Positions 17,297 through 25,663 of a stretch of DNA of 64,000 nucleotides are shown here, in pieces. Every line of letters starts with the position of its first letter. Within the stretch, counting starts at the first letter, position 1. A model generated the notes under the pieces. The model was not told where the DNA came from, ran no database searches, and was given only the letters and a program-made list of their open reading frames with translations. Source of the stretch: Aureisphaera galaxeae (GTDB taxonomy: Bacteria; Bacteroidota; Bacteroidia; Flavobacteriales; Flavobacteriaceae); NCBI RefSeq assembly GCF_028561275.1, contig NZ_JAQQTF010000007.1:348931-412930 (forward strand). Reading direction: 5' to 3'. A program made the translations under genes and the position numbers.

Positions 17297-18223
17297 ATGA
17301 AAAGACGAGATTTCATACAAAAGGGAGCCTTAACGGGTTCCCTTTTATCTTTGGGAGGGACTTCCCTCGTTTCGGGGATGTCGCTATCCGCTTCGGAACA
17401 AAAACACACGTTTAACTTAAAATACGCTCCACACGAGGGGATGTTTAAGACCCATGCGGGGAACGATATTTTGAGCCAGTTGGACTTCATGGCCGATCAA
17501 GGCTTTACCGCTTTCGAAGACAACGAAATGAAGGGCCGATCTATCGAAACGCAAACTGCCATGGCCAAATTGATGGAAAAACGAGGTTTGGAAATGGGTG
17601 TTTTCGTGGCTCATAAAATCTATTGGAAAGAACCTAATCTGGCCAGTGGCAAAGAAGCTCGGCGCGAGGAGTTTTTAAACGATATCCGAAGTTCGGTCGA
17701 GGTAGCCAAGCGGGTAAATGCCAAGTGGATGACAGTGGTGCCAGGTCACGTGGATTTGCACTTACATCCAGATTACCAGACTGCCAACGTCATAGAAACC
17801 TTAAAACAAGCAAGTGCGATTCTCGAACCCCATGGACTCGTCATGGTTTTGGAGCCGCTTAATTTTAGGGGCCATCCAGGTATGTTCTTGGCCGAATCAC
17901 CCCATGCCTACCAAATTTGCAAGGCGGTGAATAGTCCTTCGTGCAAAATCCTATTTGATATTTACCATCAGCAAATTCAAGAAGGGAACCTTTTGCCAAA
18001 CATTGAAGCCTGTTGGGATGAGATCGCTTACTTTCAGATTGGGGATAATCCCGGACGCAAAGAACCCACTACCGGTGAAATTAATTACCTGAATGTCTTC
18101 AAATACATTCATAGTAGAGGTTTCGATGGAATTTTAGGAATGGAACACGGGAACTCAGTAGAAGGCAAGGAAGGGGAACTACGCGTAATTCAGGCTTATA
18201 AAGAATGTGATAACTTTGCCTAA
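17297..18223 (+). CDS. Tat-exported hydroxypyruvate-isomerase-like TIM-barrel protein
   Basis: 308 residues. MKRRDFIQKGALTGSLLSLG is a Tat-type leader (KRRDFIQ). The barrel resembles hydroxypyruvate isomerase: VLEPLNFRGHPGMFL (E ligand), ILFDIYHQQIQEGN (D/H ligands), YFQIGDNPGRKEP and LGMEHGN (last E). The exported location separates it from true cytoplasmic Hyi, so a periplasmic keto-sugar isomerase/epimerase role is more likely (inference). Third gene of the GMC operon, 33 nt after subunit 3. It is the third TIM-barrel protein of this locus. Confidence 0.87.
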   Translation: MKRRDFIQKGALTGSLLSLGGTSLVSGMSLSASEQKHTFNLKYAPHEGMFKTHAGNDILSQLDFMADQGFTAFEDNEMKGRSIETQTAMAKLMEKRGLEMGVFVAHKIYWKEPNLASGKEARREEFLNDIRSSVEVAKRVNAKWMTVVPGHVDLHLHPDYQTANVIETLKQASAILEPHGLVMVLEPLNFRGHPGMFLAESPHAYQICKAVNSPSCKILFDIYHQQIQEGNLLPNIEACWDEIAYFQIGDNPGRKEPTTGEINYLNVFKYIHSRGFDGILGMEHGNSVEGKEGELRVIQAYKECDNFA

Positions 18224-18241
18224 TCATCTAGCGCAAAGTAC

Positions 18242-18805
18242 ATGGAATCATTACTGAAAGGGATTGCCGAATATACCCTCGTTTCGGAGGAGCTGAAAAG
18301 TGAATTGGAAACGCGTTTCGAAACACAATTCATTTCCAAAAATGAAATTCTTCTCAAGGAAAATGCCTATTGCAACTACTTCTATTTTTTGGAAAAAGGA
18401 CTTATTCGATCCTATTTTCTGAAAGACGGTAAGGAACGTACCTATTGGTTTTACGATCAAGGGAACTTTTTCACTTCCTGGTATAGCTTCTATCTTAAGA
18501 TGCCCGGTTTTGAAACTTTTGAAGCCATTGAGGATTGCCACCTCTACCGAATTTCCAAAGATAACTTCGATGATTTTGCTCAGGAATCTCCGCGTTTTGA
18601 ACGTTTCGCCCGACTTTTTATCGAAGGCCAATGTGGCTATATAGATTATGTGACCAAAAACTTCATGGACCTGACGGCAAAGGAGAAGTACCATCAGATG
18701 TTGGAGTCCATGCCCGATATAGAGCAGCGCGCTAAGTTGGGACAGATCGCTTCTTTTTTGGGGATGTCGCAGGAAACATTGAGCCGACTTCGAGGACAAA
18801 AGTGA
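18242..18805 (+). CDS. Crp/Fnr-family transcriptional regulator
   Basis: 187 residues. An N-terminal cyclic-nucleotide-binding-like beta-roll spans residues about 25-115 (NEILLKENAYCNYFYFLEKG; KDGKERTYWFYDQGNFFTSW). A C-terminal winged helix ends in the recognition segment LGQIASFLGMSQETLSRLRG. This is the short Crp form common in Bacteroidota. The residues that bind cAMP in E. coli Crp are not clearly conserved, so the ligand is unknown. Located 18 nt after the GMC operon on the same strand, so it may be co-transcribed and could regulate the sugar genes. That link is only positional. Confidence 0.87.
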   Translation: MESLLKGIAEYTLVSEELKSELETRFETQFISKNEILLKENAYCNYFYFLEKGLIRSYFLKDGKERTYWFYDQGNFFTSWYSFYLKMPGFETFEAIEDCHLYRISKDNFDDFAQESPRFERFARLFIEGQCGYIDYVTKNFMDLTAKEKYHQMLESMPDIEQRAKLGQIASFLGMSQETLSRLRGQK

Positions 18806-18845
18806 TTTTTTGATATAGGTCAAAGGAAGGGGTGTCCGGTGATGC

Positions 18846-18853
18846 TACTTTTG
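18846..18853 (+). promoter_or_regulatory. Candidate -7 box before the 18873 operon
   Basis: TACTTTTG matches TAnnTTTG, 19 nt upstream of the ATG at 18873. No clear -33 TTG at standard spacing. Marks a likely new transcription unit after the Crp/Fnr gene. Confidence 0.45.
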
Positions 18854-18872
18854 ATTTTATAAAAATCAGATT

Positions 18873-19385
18873 ATGAGCAACACAAAGTTATTTTTTATCA
18901 GTATCGGGATCATTGCCCTTCTGGCTGGTGTCCCTCACATTACCGCAAACCTTTCTTATGCCAATACCACAGAGATTGTGGAAACGCCCAAGGAAAAGAT
19001 CATTTCAGAAGTTACAGAAGCAGAACCTTTTGAAGAAGAAGAGACCATTAATGAATCACCCTTTTTGGGAAAATGGAGGGCCAGTTTCAACTATGATGGA
19101 ACCATGGGTTATATGATCGTTCGTATTACCTCCAAAAAAGGAAAGATGGTAGGGCATATCATTGCCTATGAAGACGATTTGGGAAATAGCGAAGGCGCCA
19201 AGGATTTGGTACTGCAATTCAAAAAAGAAAAGAAGTCGGGATGGAGTGCGATTTACACCACAGAATATGAGAACGAAACCTACCAAATTCCGTGTACAGT
19301 TAAGCTGTTGAGTCCATCACAGTTGCAATTGAGCTATGATTACTATGGGTTTTCCGATATAGAAACTTGGACAAAAGAGAAGTAG
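18873..19385 (+). CDS. Secreted protein of unknown function
   Basis: 170 residues. N-terminal signal/anchor segment (about residues 5-28), then an acidic, glutamate-rich linker (about 33-62). A compact beta-rich domain starts FLGKWRASFNYDGTMGYMIV and ends LQLSYDYYGFSDIETWTKEK. It has the look of a lipocalin-like or avidin-like barrel domain found in many small Bacteroidota exported proteins, but I cannot name it. It is separated by one base from the downstream sterol-desaturase-like gene, so the two are almost certainly co-transcribed. Confidence 0.7.
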   Translation: MSNTKLFFISIGIIALLAGVPHITANLSYANTTEIVETPKEKIISEVTEAEPFEEEETINESPFLGKWRASFNYDGTMGYMIVRITSKKGKMVGHIIAYEDDLGNSEGAKDLVLQFKKEKKSGWSAIYTTEYENETYQIPCTVKLLSPSQLQLSYDYYGFSDIETWTKEK

Positions 19386-19386
19386 T

Positions 19387-20265
19387 ATGGTAGCGTTGTT
19401 GGCAAAAGAATTAGAGTGGATAGACGTACAATATTGGTTTTCCATATTCAATGACTGGAGCTTGGTATACGTCATTCTTCCGTTCTTTGTTTTCGAGCTG
19501 ATCCGTTATACGGTTTTGAAACGGATGACGATGGACCTTATTAAGGATTCCATTGCCAACGCCATCACGTTTGTGGCCTTCGTGTCCATTGAATATATCT
19601 TAGGGATATTGGCCGTTACCAAACTCTATTTTTGGGTACACGAACACGTAAGCTTGCCGCATTTACCGCTCAACTGGATTACCATTATCTGCTGTATTTT
19701 ATTGGCCGACTTTGCCTACTATTGGGATCACCGTATGATGCATAGGATAGGGATTGGATGGGCTACACATGCGGTGCACCATAGTTCGCCACATTTCAAT
19801 ATGTCGGTGGCCTATCGATTCGGTCCCATGGATGCCATTTTTCCTATTTTGTTTTCCATTCCCATTGTTATGTTGGGGTTCGATCCTATCTTGGTATTAC
19901 TATCGGAAGTTTTTGTTCAGGTGTTTCAAACCTTATTACATACCGAAGTGATTAAGAAATTCCCAAAGCCCATCGAATATATTTTCAATACACCGTCCCA
20001 TCATCGGGTGCATCACGGATCCAATAGGCAATATTGGGACAAGAATTATGCGGGAATGCTCATTATATGGGATCGAATGTTAGGCACCTTCGAACCTGAA
20101 GTGGAAGAGGTGCGTTACGGGATTGACAAACCGGTTGACTCTACCAATCCCATTACCATCTTTCTTCATGGGCTTCAACGATTAGTCAAACAAATGAAAA
20201 AAACTGAAGGGATTGGGAACAAACTAAAACTATTGATAAAACCACCGGGTTGGGAGCCCAAGTAA
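19387..20265 (+). CDS. Sterol desaturase / fatty acid hydroxylase family protein
   Basis: 292 residues, integral membrane di-iron enzyme family. The histidine clusters that bind the two irons are all visible: DHRMMHR, HAVHHSSPHFN and HHRVHHGSN. Hydrophobic segments surround them (about residues 20-40, 58-80, 90-110 and 145-170). Members hydroxylate or desaturate lipids such as sterols, carotenoids or fatty acids. Substrate here cannot be told from sequence. Follows the secreted protein gene by one base and precedes a VOC gene by three bases. Confidence 0.88.
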   Translation: MVALLAKELEWIDVQYWFSIFNDWSLVYVILPFFVFELIRYTVLKRMTMDLIKDSIANAITFVAFVSIEYILGILAVTKLYFWVHEHVSLPHLPLNWITIICCILLADFAYYWDHRMMHRIGIGWATHAVHHSSPHFNMSVAYRFGPMDAIFPILFSIPIVMLGFDPILVLLSEVFVQVFQTLLHTEVIKKFPKPIEYIFNTPSHHRVHHGSNRQYWDKNYAGMLIIWDRMLGTFEPEVEEVRYGIDKPVDSTNPITIFLHGLQRLVKQMKKTEGIGNKLKLLIKPPGWEPK

Positions 20266-20268
20266 GTT

Positions 20269-20982
20269 ATGAAAGGCAACGATTTTATTTGGACCGATTT
20301 GGCCACCTTCCACCTACTGGAAGCCCAGGATTTCTATACTAAGGCTTTTGGTTGGGAGTATTCTAAGATAGACGACAACTACTACTTTGCGCACGATGGG
20401 GTTCGCAATTGCAGTGGGCTCTATCGTATGCCCGAGAAGTATGAAAGTATGGGAATGCCTTCTTTTTGGATGTCCTATATAAGCGTGGAGAATTTGGAGG
20501 ATACCTTAGAAAGGGCAAGGACTTTAGGAGGGAGAATAGAATGGTCCAATAAGGATGCTTCCTTTGGCCATACCGCCTTAATTCGGGATCCTTTGGGAGC
20601 TGGGTTTACGATATATGAGGGTACCGCTTTTCAATCGAAAACGGAAAAAACTCCCGGCACCTTGATCTGGAACGAATTGTTCGTTTCCAGCTTTGAGAAC
20701 GTAGAAGCCTTTTATAAGGGCGTATTCCAGTGGCAATTGGAATACGAGGGATATGATCGACACTTCATTGTTTCCAACGGAAGGCGCATTGGAGGCATTC
20801 AGCAAATGAGCAATGCCATAAAAGGAAAGCACGAGTATTGGGCTGTTTACTTTGCCACAAATGATTTGGCTGCTTCTCGAAAAAATATTCTGGAAGCAGG
20901 AGGTAATATCCTATACGAAGGAGAAGGCATGCATTTATATGCCGATCCTTTTGGCGCTATGTTTCAGTTAAAGGAAGTGTAG
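20269..20982 (+). CDS. VOC-family protein with two glyoxalase-like domains
   Basis: 237 residues made of two vicinal-oxygen-chelate repeats: residues about 4-113 (FIWTDLATFHLLEAQDFYTK) and about 123-237 (LIWNELFVSSFENVEAFYKG). Each ends in a DPFGA-type strand (IRDPLGAGFTIYE; ADPFGAMFQLKEV). Such fused proteins include glyoxalase/bleomycin-resistance and extradiol-type enzymes, and many have unknown substrates. Third gene of the 18873 operon, convergent with the azurin gene. Confidence 0.85.
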   Translation: MKGNDFIWTDLATFHLLEAQDFYTKAFGWEYSKIDDNYYFAHDGVRNCSGLYRMPEKYESMGMPSFWMSYISVENLEDTLERARTLGGRIEWSNKDASFGHTALIRDPLGAGFTIYEGTAFQSKTEKTPGTLIWNELFVSSFENVEAFYKGVFQWQLEYEGYDRHFIVSNGRRIGGIQQMSNAIKGKHEYWAVYFATNDLAASRKNILEAGGNILYEGEGMHLYADPFGAMFQLKEV

Positions 20983-20983
20983 C

Positions 20984-21496
20984 TTATTCTACGATAAACT
21001 TACCTTTCATTCGGGCTACGTGCCCCGTAAAACTACAAACGAAGTCATAGGTTCCTGCCGCTGGTGCATCGAAGGTGATCGAAGTAGATTGTCCACCACC
21101 AATCATTTTGGTATGAACGATAACATCCTTCCCGCCATCCGGAATCCAATCACTAGGCTCTCCAGCATTGGCAGCAGCAAGGGCGAAGGCGTTGATGTCC
21201 GTGTCTGGTTTCAACAATACAAAATTGTGCCCCATGATTTTAATGTCGCCTTTCCCTGTATGACGAAAATTTAGGGTAACCTTCTGTCCCGCTTTTACCC
21301 TAATTTCAGTTTTATCGTACTGCATTAGGTCATCCCCACTTAAGGCTACTGTTACGGCATTAGAATCACTTTTCTTAGTCTCCTTTTTGGTGCCTATTTT
21401 CACAGATTCTTTCTCGTCTTCCTTCTTTTTATCGCCTCCACAACTCACAAGGGCTAACGATAGTACAAATACACAGATGAACTGAAATCGTTTCAT
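20984..21496 (-). CDS. Azurin-like blue copper lipoprotein
   Basis: 170 residues. Lipoprotein signal with lipobox LVSC (cysteine near residue 19), a lysine/glutamate-rich linker to about 45, then a cupredoxin domain. Type-1 copper ligands are visible: H in KIMGHNFVL, then C, H and M in the C-terminal block DFVCSFTGHVARMKG. The loop length fits azurin rather than plastocyanin. Probably a periplasmic or outer-membrane-anchored electron carrier. It ends one base away from the convergent VOC gene, with no terminator visible between them. Confidence 0.9.
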   Translation of the reverse strand: MKRFQFICVFVLSLALVSCGGDKKKEDEKESVKIGTKKETKKSDSNAVTVALSGDDLMQYDKTEIRVKAGQKVTLNFRHTGKGDIKIMGHNFVLLKPDTDINAFALAAANAGEPSDWIPDGGKDVIVHTKMIGGGQSTSITFDAPAAGTYDFVCSFTGHVARMKGKFIVE

Positions 21497-21506
21497 ATTT
21501 TTTGTT

Positions 21507-22466
21507 TTAGGGTTGGGTTAAAAACTGAAGGACACGTTGCTCGCTATAATACAGAGAGTGGGTCGCGTGGAACCCTACATGTCCGCCGTGTTTTGGGGTT
21601 TCAAGATAGATGTTTTTTTGCTTTTCTGAAAGCGAAAAGGGATAACATTCTTCCGAAAGAAAGCTATCATTTAAAGCGCTTAAAACGAGTACGGGAATTC
21701 GCACATTGGGAAGGAAATAGAGACTGCTATTCTTTTCATAATAGTCCATTGCATCCTTGAACCCATGGGCCGGAGCCGTATAGATATCATCAAAATCCCG
21801 AAGGGATTTAATGGCCTTGAATTGAGAAGGGTCCAGACGGTCTGGAAAACGCTTCATTTTCTGTTTGCACTTCTTCTTCAAGTGGTTCAGGAAGGTCGTA
21901 TAATAGACCCAATTTTGACGTTCTGTAAGTCGCCGCAGGGAACCTTCTAAATGCAGGGGTGCCGATACAGCGGCCCCTTTCTTTATTTGCGATGGAACCT
22001 CTTCCCGTTCACCGAGATACTTTAGCAGTAAATTTCCACCCAAACTAAAACCCACCAAGGCGATTTCATCATATCGATCCTTTTCCAATATATATTGAAT
22101 GACGGCTTCCAAATCGTCTGTTTTACCCGCGTTATACGATTTGTACGAGCGATTTTCTTCCCCACTGCATCCACGATAGTTCACGGCACAGGCATCCCAG
22201 CCCTGTTGATTGGCATATTTAGCTTGACCTTTCATATAGGTGCGGCGGGCATTGCCTTCTAAACCGTGCAGTAAGATGATGATCTTCGACGAGTTCTTTT
22301 CAGAAAATGAGAAATCAAGATCCATGAAATCCCCATCGGGCAGGGTAAGTCGTTCGCGCTGTAGATGCAGGGAAGGGTTGGGCCGTAGCTTGGCCGAATA
22401 AATGGTTGCAAAATGCATGTTTCTGTACAACCCTTTGGCACGATAAGAAGAAGCAACTTTGGGCAT
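21507..22466 (-). CDS. YheT-like alpha/beta hydrolase
   Basis: 319 residues, UPF0017/YheT type alpha/beta hydrolase. The oxyanion segment is IILLHGLEGNARRTYMKG, the nucleophile elbow is GFSLGG, and the histidine block is TPKHGGHVGF. The second typical block AVNYRGCSGEENRSYKSYN is also present. No signal peptide. The family comprises esterases with short-chain activity. Cellular role unclear. The start codon overlaps the last base of the bestrophin stop codon, so they are co-transcribed. Confidence 0.85.
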   Translation of the reverse strand: MPKVASSYRAKGLYRNMHFATIYSAKLRPNPSLHLQRERLTLPDGDFMDLDFSFSEKNSSKIIILLHGLEGNARRTYMKGQAKYANQQGWDACAVNYRGCSGEENRSYKSYNAGKTDDLEAVIQYILEKDRYDEIALVGFSLGGNLLLKYLGEREEVPSQIKKGAAVSAPLHLEGSLRRLTERQNWVYYTTFLNHLKKKCKQKMKRFPDRLDPSQFKAIKSLRDFDDIYTAPAHGFKDAMDYYEKNSSLYFLPNVRIPVLVLSALNDSFLSEECYPFSLSEKQKNIYLETPKHGGHVGFHATHSLYYSEQRVLQFLTQP

Positions 22467-23482
22467 TAATACAGAATATGGTCTTTGGGTTGGATGCCTT
22501 TGGGTAGATCGGTTTCGTCTAGCATATCCCTTAAATCAATTTCTATGGTCCGGCATAGTGCGGTCATGGGGACATCATTTATGCGTCCTTCGAAAGGATC
22601 TTCACTATTATCCCCAATAGAATCCATGGTGCTGAAAATCCAAGAAATAAGCACGGAGAAAGGAATCATTAAAAAGAGGTACCATTCCCTCATTCTGGGC
22701 CCTACATCTATAATGTCTTTTTCAAATACATCCAGCAAACCAAAAGGGAGTAGTAAAATAAAAATGGTTGTAAATAACCACGCAAAGTAACCATACTGTC
22801 TAGGGAAAGGAGTATTCTTAATGCGCTCACATTTGCCCTGTAGATTGTAAAACTCCTCAAGTACCGATTGTAGTTGATCCTCTTGGAAGCCATCGATAAT
22901 TCCCTTCTTTTTCAACTCGGTAATTTCCAAGGCTTGGTTTTTTACGAGTTGAGTAGCCGGATTCACTCTATTTGTGAGGTCTTCGAATTCTGCAGGGCTC
23001 ACATAATTTTTGGCTTCATTGCACGAAGGGTTTCGTTCTCCGTGCCGGTCGAATAGCCTTTCCACACTCTTATTTTCCTTGATCGCCCAGGATTTGGGTT
23101 GTCTTAACTGTACACGCAGGGAATTGAGCCAGGCAATGTGTCGGTAGATAAGTTCTTTTTGTACTCTTTTATTGAAATCCTCATCATCACTTTGTACAAA
23201 ACTAAGGACCTGTATACCCCAAGTCCGACTATAGTTTACTATGCCACCCCATATTTTACGTCCTTCCCAAAAACGGTCATAACTCTGGCTGTTTTTGAAA
23301 CCTATGTAAAAGGCGACGGCAATTCCTATAACACTAAGGGGTTGAAAGGGGATGTCTAAAAAATGCCATTCGAAAAAGTGATAAATACAAAAAATGGCGC
23401 CGGCATACAGGGTATAGAAAATTACTCGTTTCCAGGCGTATCTTACTATGAGGCCCCAGCCTACATTTCTTTTTACGTACAT
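22466..23482 (-). CDS. Bestrophin-family anion channel protein
   Basis: 338 residues from the chosen start MYVKRNVGWGLIVRYAWKRV (ATG at 23480-23482). The frame is open for 36 further codons upstream, but these extra residues are not family-like. That extension would also overlap the divergent promoter of the tetR gene at 23599. The bestrophin/YneE signature is clear: LSVIGIAVAFYIGFKNSQSYDRFWEGRKIWGGIVNYSR. There are four hydrophobic segments. Homologues form pentameric chloride or other anion channels in the inner membrane. Tightly linked with the YheT-like hydrolase downstream. Confidence 0.87.
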   Translation of the reverse strand: MYVKRNVGWGLIVRYAWKRVIFYTLYAGAIFCIYHFFEWHFLDIPFQPLSVIGIAVAFYIGFKNSQSYDRFWEGRKIWGGIVNYSRTWGIQVLSFVQSDDEDFNKRVQKELIYRHIAWLNSLRVQLRQPKSWAIKENKSVERLFDRHGERNPSCNEAKNYVSPAEFEDLTNRVNPATQLVKNQALEITELKKKGIIDGFQEDQLQSVLEEFYNLQGKCERIKNTPFPRQYGYFAWLFTTIFILLLPFGLLDVFEKDIIDVGPRMREWYLFLMIPFSVLISWIFSTMDSIGDNSEDPFEGRINDVPMTALCRTIEIDLRDMLDETDLPKGIQPKDHILY

Positions 23483-23551
23483 AGTTAAAAATTGGCAATT
23501 TAAAGATAAGGTGAAATGCGAAAACCATAAAATTTTACTAAAACGTTTTTT

Positions 23552-23567
23552 TGAAATGAACGTTTCA
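23552..23567. promoter_or_regulatory. Operator A1 before tetR module 1
   Basis: TGAAATGAACGTTTCA, an imperfect palindrome. Read on the minus strand (TGAAACGTTCATTTCA) it matches the site before the SDR gene (24198-24213) in 15 of 16 bases. It sits directly upstream of the -7 box TATATTTG (23569-23576), so binding should block the regulator's own promoter. Confidence 0.75.
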
Positions 23568-23568
23568 G

Positions 23569-23576
23569 TATATTTG
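23569..23576 (+). promoter_or_regulatory. -7 box of tetR module 1
   Basis: TATATTTG, perfect TAnnTTTG, 22 nt upstream of the ATG at 23599 and touching operator A1. The nearest TTG (23551-23553) is only 15 bp away, shorter than usual. Confidence 0.55.
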
Positions 23577-23598
23577 TCATGCAATTGCAATACTAAGA

Positions 23599-24180
23599 AT
23601 GCCTAGAAGCGAAGATTTTAATAGAGACGAAGTACTGGACAAGGCCAAACAGGTTTTTTGGATGAAGGGATACAACGGTACCTCCATGCAGGATTTGGTG
23701 GATGCTACGGGACTGAACCGAAGTAGTATCTACAATTCGTTTGGCAATAAGATGGAGCTCTATCAACAAAGTCTGAAGAAGTACCAAGATGAAAGTGGTT
23801 GTCTTTTCAATCGAGTTAAGGAGAAGAACCGCAATGCGATGGAATCTGTAGGACTGGCGTTTTTATACGTGCTGGACGAAATGGTACATGATAAGGAGAA
23901 CAAGGGATGTATGCTCATTAATTGCTTCACCGAAATGGGCAATCAGGATGAAGCCTTGCTTGGGCTCTTAGAGGCCAATCAGGAAAAAATGCATGGCGTT
24001 TTCGAAGATTTGGTAAAGCAAGGACAAGAAGATGGTTCCATTCGTACCGATGAAAGCAGTGATGCACTGGCACATTATCTAGTGAGCGCTTTTCAGGGTT
24101 TCCGGATTACGGGATTGGGGGTACGCGACCCCAAAATATTGAAGGGCATCATTCAAAATATATTAAAAACAATAGCATAA
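23599..24180 (+). CDS. TetR/AcrR-family regulator, module 1
   Basis: 193 residues. N-terminal DNA-binding domain with helix-turn-helix GYNGTSMQDLVDATGLNRSSIYNSFGNK at about residues 26-53 (quoted key ends: GYNGTSMQ and SIYNSFGNK). A ligand-binding C-terminal domain follows with GCMLINCFTEMG typical of this TetR subgroup. Operators with the same sequence lie immediately upstream of this gene and of the SDR gene downstream. Autoregulation and control of the SDR are therefore the natural reading. Ligand unknown. Confidence 0.9.
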   Translation: MPRSEDFNRDEVLDKAKQVFWMKGYNGTSMQDLVDATGLNRSSIYNSFGNKMELYQQSLKKYQDESGCLFNRVKEKNRNAMESVGLAFLYVLDEMVHDKENKGCMLINCFTEMGNQDEALLGLLEANQEKMHGVFEDLVKQGQEDGSIRTDESSDALAHYLVSAFQGFRITGLGVRDPKILKGIIQNILKTIA

Positions 24181-24197
24181 ATTTTTTTAACCTTTTT

Positions 24198-24213
24198 TGA
24201 AACGATCATTTCA
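24198..24213. promoter_or_regulatory. Operator A2 before the module 1 SDR gene
   Basis: TGAAACGATCATTTCA, 16 bp. It matches the inverted form of operator A1 at 15 of 16 positions. It lies 17 nt after the tetR stop codon and 16 nt before the SDR ATG at 24230. Confidence 0.75.
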
Positions 24214-24229
24214 AAACAAATTAATACAC

Positions 24230-24979
24230 ATGGGAAAATTTCAAAACAAAACAGTAGTAGTAACAGGGGGTAATTCGGGAATCGGATTGGCCGCAGTAAA
24301 GGGATTTTTACGAGAAGGGGCCAATGTGGTCTTTTCCGGAAGACGACAAGAGGCCTTGGATGAGGTTTCTAAAGATCTAGAAGGTAATTTCAAGGCCGTT
24401 TTGGCCGATCAGGCAAATCCAGCCGACAACAAAAAACTGATCGATGCGGCGGTGGACACTTACGGCAAGATCGATGTGGTATTTGCCAATGCTGGAGTAG
24501 CGCAATTTGCACCTGCCGATCAGATAAACGAAGATTTTTTCGACAATCAGTTCAATATCAACATTAAAGGTCCTGCCTTTTTGGTGAAGGAAGCCATTCC
24601 TAACCTGAATGATGGAGGGAATATTATTTTCAATACCTCTATTGTGCATCAAAAAGGATTTGAAGGTGCTGGCGTGTATAGTGCAACCAAAGGAGCCCTT
24701 CGTGCCTATGCCCGGGTATTGACCACTGAGTTGGCTCCACGTAATATTCGTGTGAACTCTATCGCCCCTGGGCCTATTGGAACTCCAATCTATGATAAGA
24801 TGGGAATGACCGAAGACCAGATTCAGGAAATGGGATCCTCCTTTGCGCAGCATGTACCATTAAAGCGTTTCGGGGAATCCGAGGAAGTAGCCGAAGGCGT
24901 ACTGTTCTTAGCAAGTGGAGAAGCCAGTTATGTAAATGGGATCGAATTGGAAATTGATGGTGGAATGAGCCAGATCTAA
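24230..24979 (+). CDS. Short-chain dehydrogenase/reductase, module 1
   Basis: 249 residues from MGKFQNKTVVVTGGNSGIGL (ATG at 24230). An upstream in-frame start at 24197 would lie inside the operator and is rejected. NAD(P)-binding motif TGGNSGIG, NAG motif (FANAG), catalytic S in FNTSIVHQ and Y/K in YSATKGAL are all present. The C-terminal NGIELEIDGG is typical of classical SDRs. Substrate unknown. Probably induced when the TetR of module 1 binds its ligand. Confidence 0.9.
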   Translation: MGKFQNKTVVVTGGNSGIGLAAVKGFLREGANVVFSGRRQEALDEVSKDLEGNFKAVLADQANPADNKKLIDAAVDTYGKIDVVFANAGVAQFAPADQINEDFFDNQFNINIKGPAFLVKEAIPNLNDGGNIIFNTSIVHQKGFEGAGVYSATKGALRAYARVLTTELAPRNIRVNSIAPGPIGTPIYDKMGMTEDQIQEMGSSFAQHVPLKRFGESEEVAEGVLFLASGEASYVNGIELEIDGGMSQI

Positions 24980-25003
24980 GAAAGGAATTCCTTACAAATC
25001 ACA

Positions 25004-25033
25004 AAATCTTCCCAAATCGGGGAGATTTTTTTG
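25004..25033 (+). terminator. Rho-independent terminator after module 1 SDR
   Basis: Stem AAATCTTCCC (25004-25013) and GGGGAGATTT (25019-25028), one G-T pair, followed by a run of T. Its T-run also supplies the TTG (-33) of the next promoter. Confidence 0.75.
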
Positions 25034-25061
25034 TTTAGCAAGATACCGATCGGTATCTTTG
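25031..25061 (+). promoter_or_regulatory. Promoter with operator B1 before tetR module 2
   Basis: TTG (25031-25033), 20-bp spacer, TATCTTTG (25054-25061). The spacer is filled by the perfect 18-bp palindrome AGATACCGATCGGTATCT (25041-25058). The -7 box ends only 4 bp before the GTG start at 25066, so the transcript should be leaderless or nearly so. Confidence 0.8.
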
Positions 25062-25065
25062 CCCC

Positions 25066-25656
25066 GTGAGAAATCCAGAAACCACAAAAAATACGATTAT
25101 AAAGGAGAGCGCAAATCTCTTTAATACCCAAGGGTACAAAGCGACTTCCATAAGTGACATAACCAAGGCAACAGGCCTAACCAAGGGAGCCATTTATCGT
25201 CATTTTGAAAGCAAAAGTGATCTGGAGCAGGAAGCGCTACGAAGTTTGGGGAAGCTTATGTTCAACGAATTGGGGCAGTCCATTCGGGAAGCGAAGAACT
25301 TTCATTTAAAGATGGAAGCCATTTTCTCCTTCTTCGAAAAGTACATGGAAACTCCGCTTTACGACGGAGGTTGCCCTCTTATGAACGCTGCGGTGGAAGT
25401 AGATGATACCAATACCGCTTTGCGTCAGCAGGCCTACAATATGTTGGCTCAATTAAAAGCATCTGTAGAAAAACTGTTGGTGAATGGAATTAAGAATGGC
25501 CAAGTAAGGCCAGAGATCGATACGTCCCTTTACTGCACCATTATTATTGCTACCCTGGAAGGAGGCATTATGATGAGTAAGTTGGAACGAAACAAAACTG
25601 CCATTACCCAAACTATCGCTCATTTGCGAAGTTTGGTGAAGGATATGTCCTTGTAA
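25066..25656 (+). CDS. TetR/AcrR-family regulator, module 2
   Basis: 196 residues from a GTG start. Helix-turn-helix with YKATSISDITKATGLTKGAI at about residues 24-43, followed by YRHFESKSDLEQEAL. The C-terminal domain with GGCPLMNAAVEVDDTN is of the TetR_C group near YxaF/LmrA. No later start is plausible because the conserved HTH begins at once. Its operator B1 lies inside its own promoter, and a matching site (B2) precedes the following hydrolase gene. Hence it is probably autoregulated and controls the hydrolase-thioesterase pair. Confidence 0.9.
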   Translation: MRNPETTKNTIIKESANLFNTQGYKATSISDITKATGLTKGAIYRHFESKSDLEQEALRSLGKLMFNELGQSIREAKNFHLKMEAIFSFFEKYMETPLYDGGCPLMNAAVEVDDTNTALRQQAYNMLAQLKASVEKLLVNGIKNGQVRPEIDTSLYCTIIIATLEGGIMMSKLERNKTAITQTIAHLRSLVKDMSL

Positions 25657-25663
25657 TATTTTT

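Noticed and set aside
18251-18823. Minus-strand open frame of 190 codons opposite the Crp/Fnr gene
   Set aside because: The plus strand encodes a typical Crp/Fnr protein with recognition helix, so the opposite frame is a by-product of codon use.
23483-23590. Longer N-terminus of the bestrophin protein
   Set aside because: The 36 extra residues are not family-like and would overlap the operator and -7 box of the divergent tetR gene.
24377-24853. Minus-strand open frame opposite the module 1 SDR
   Set aside because: The SDR motifs on the plus strand are complete, and the opposite frame has no promoter or family match.
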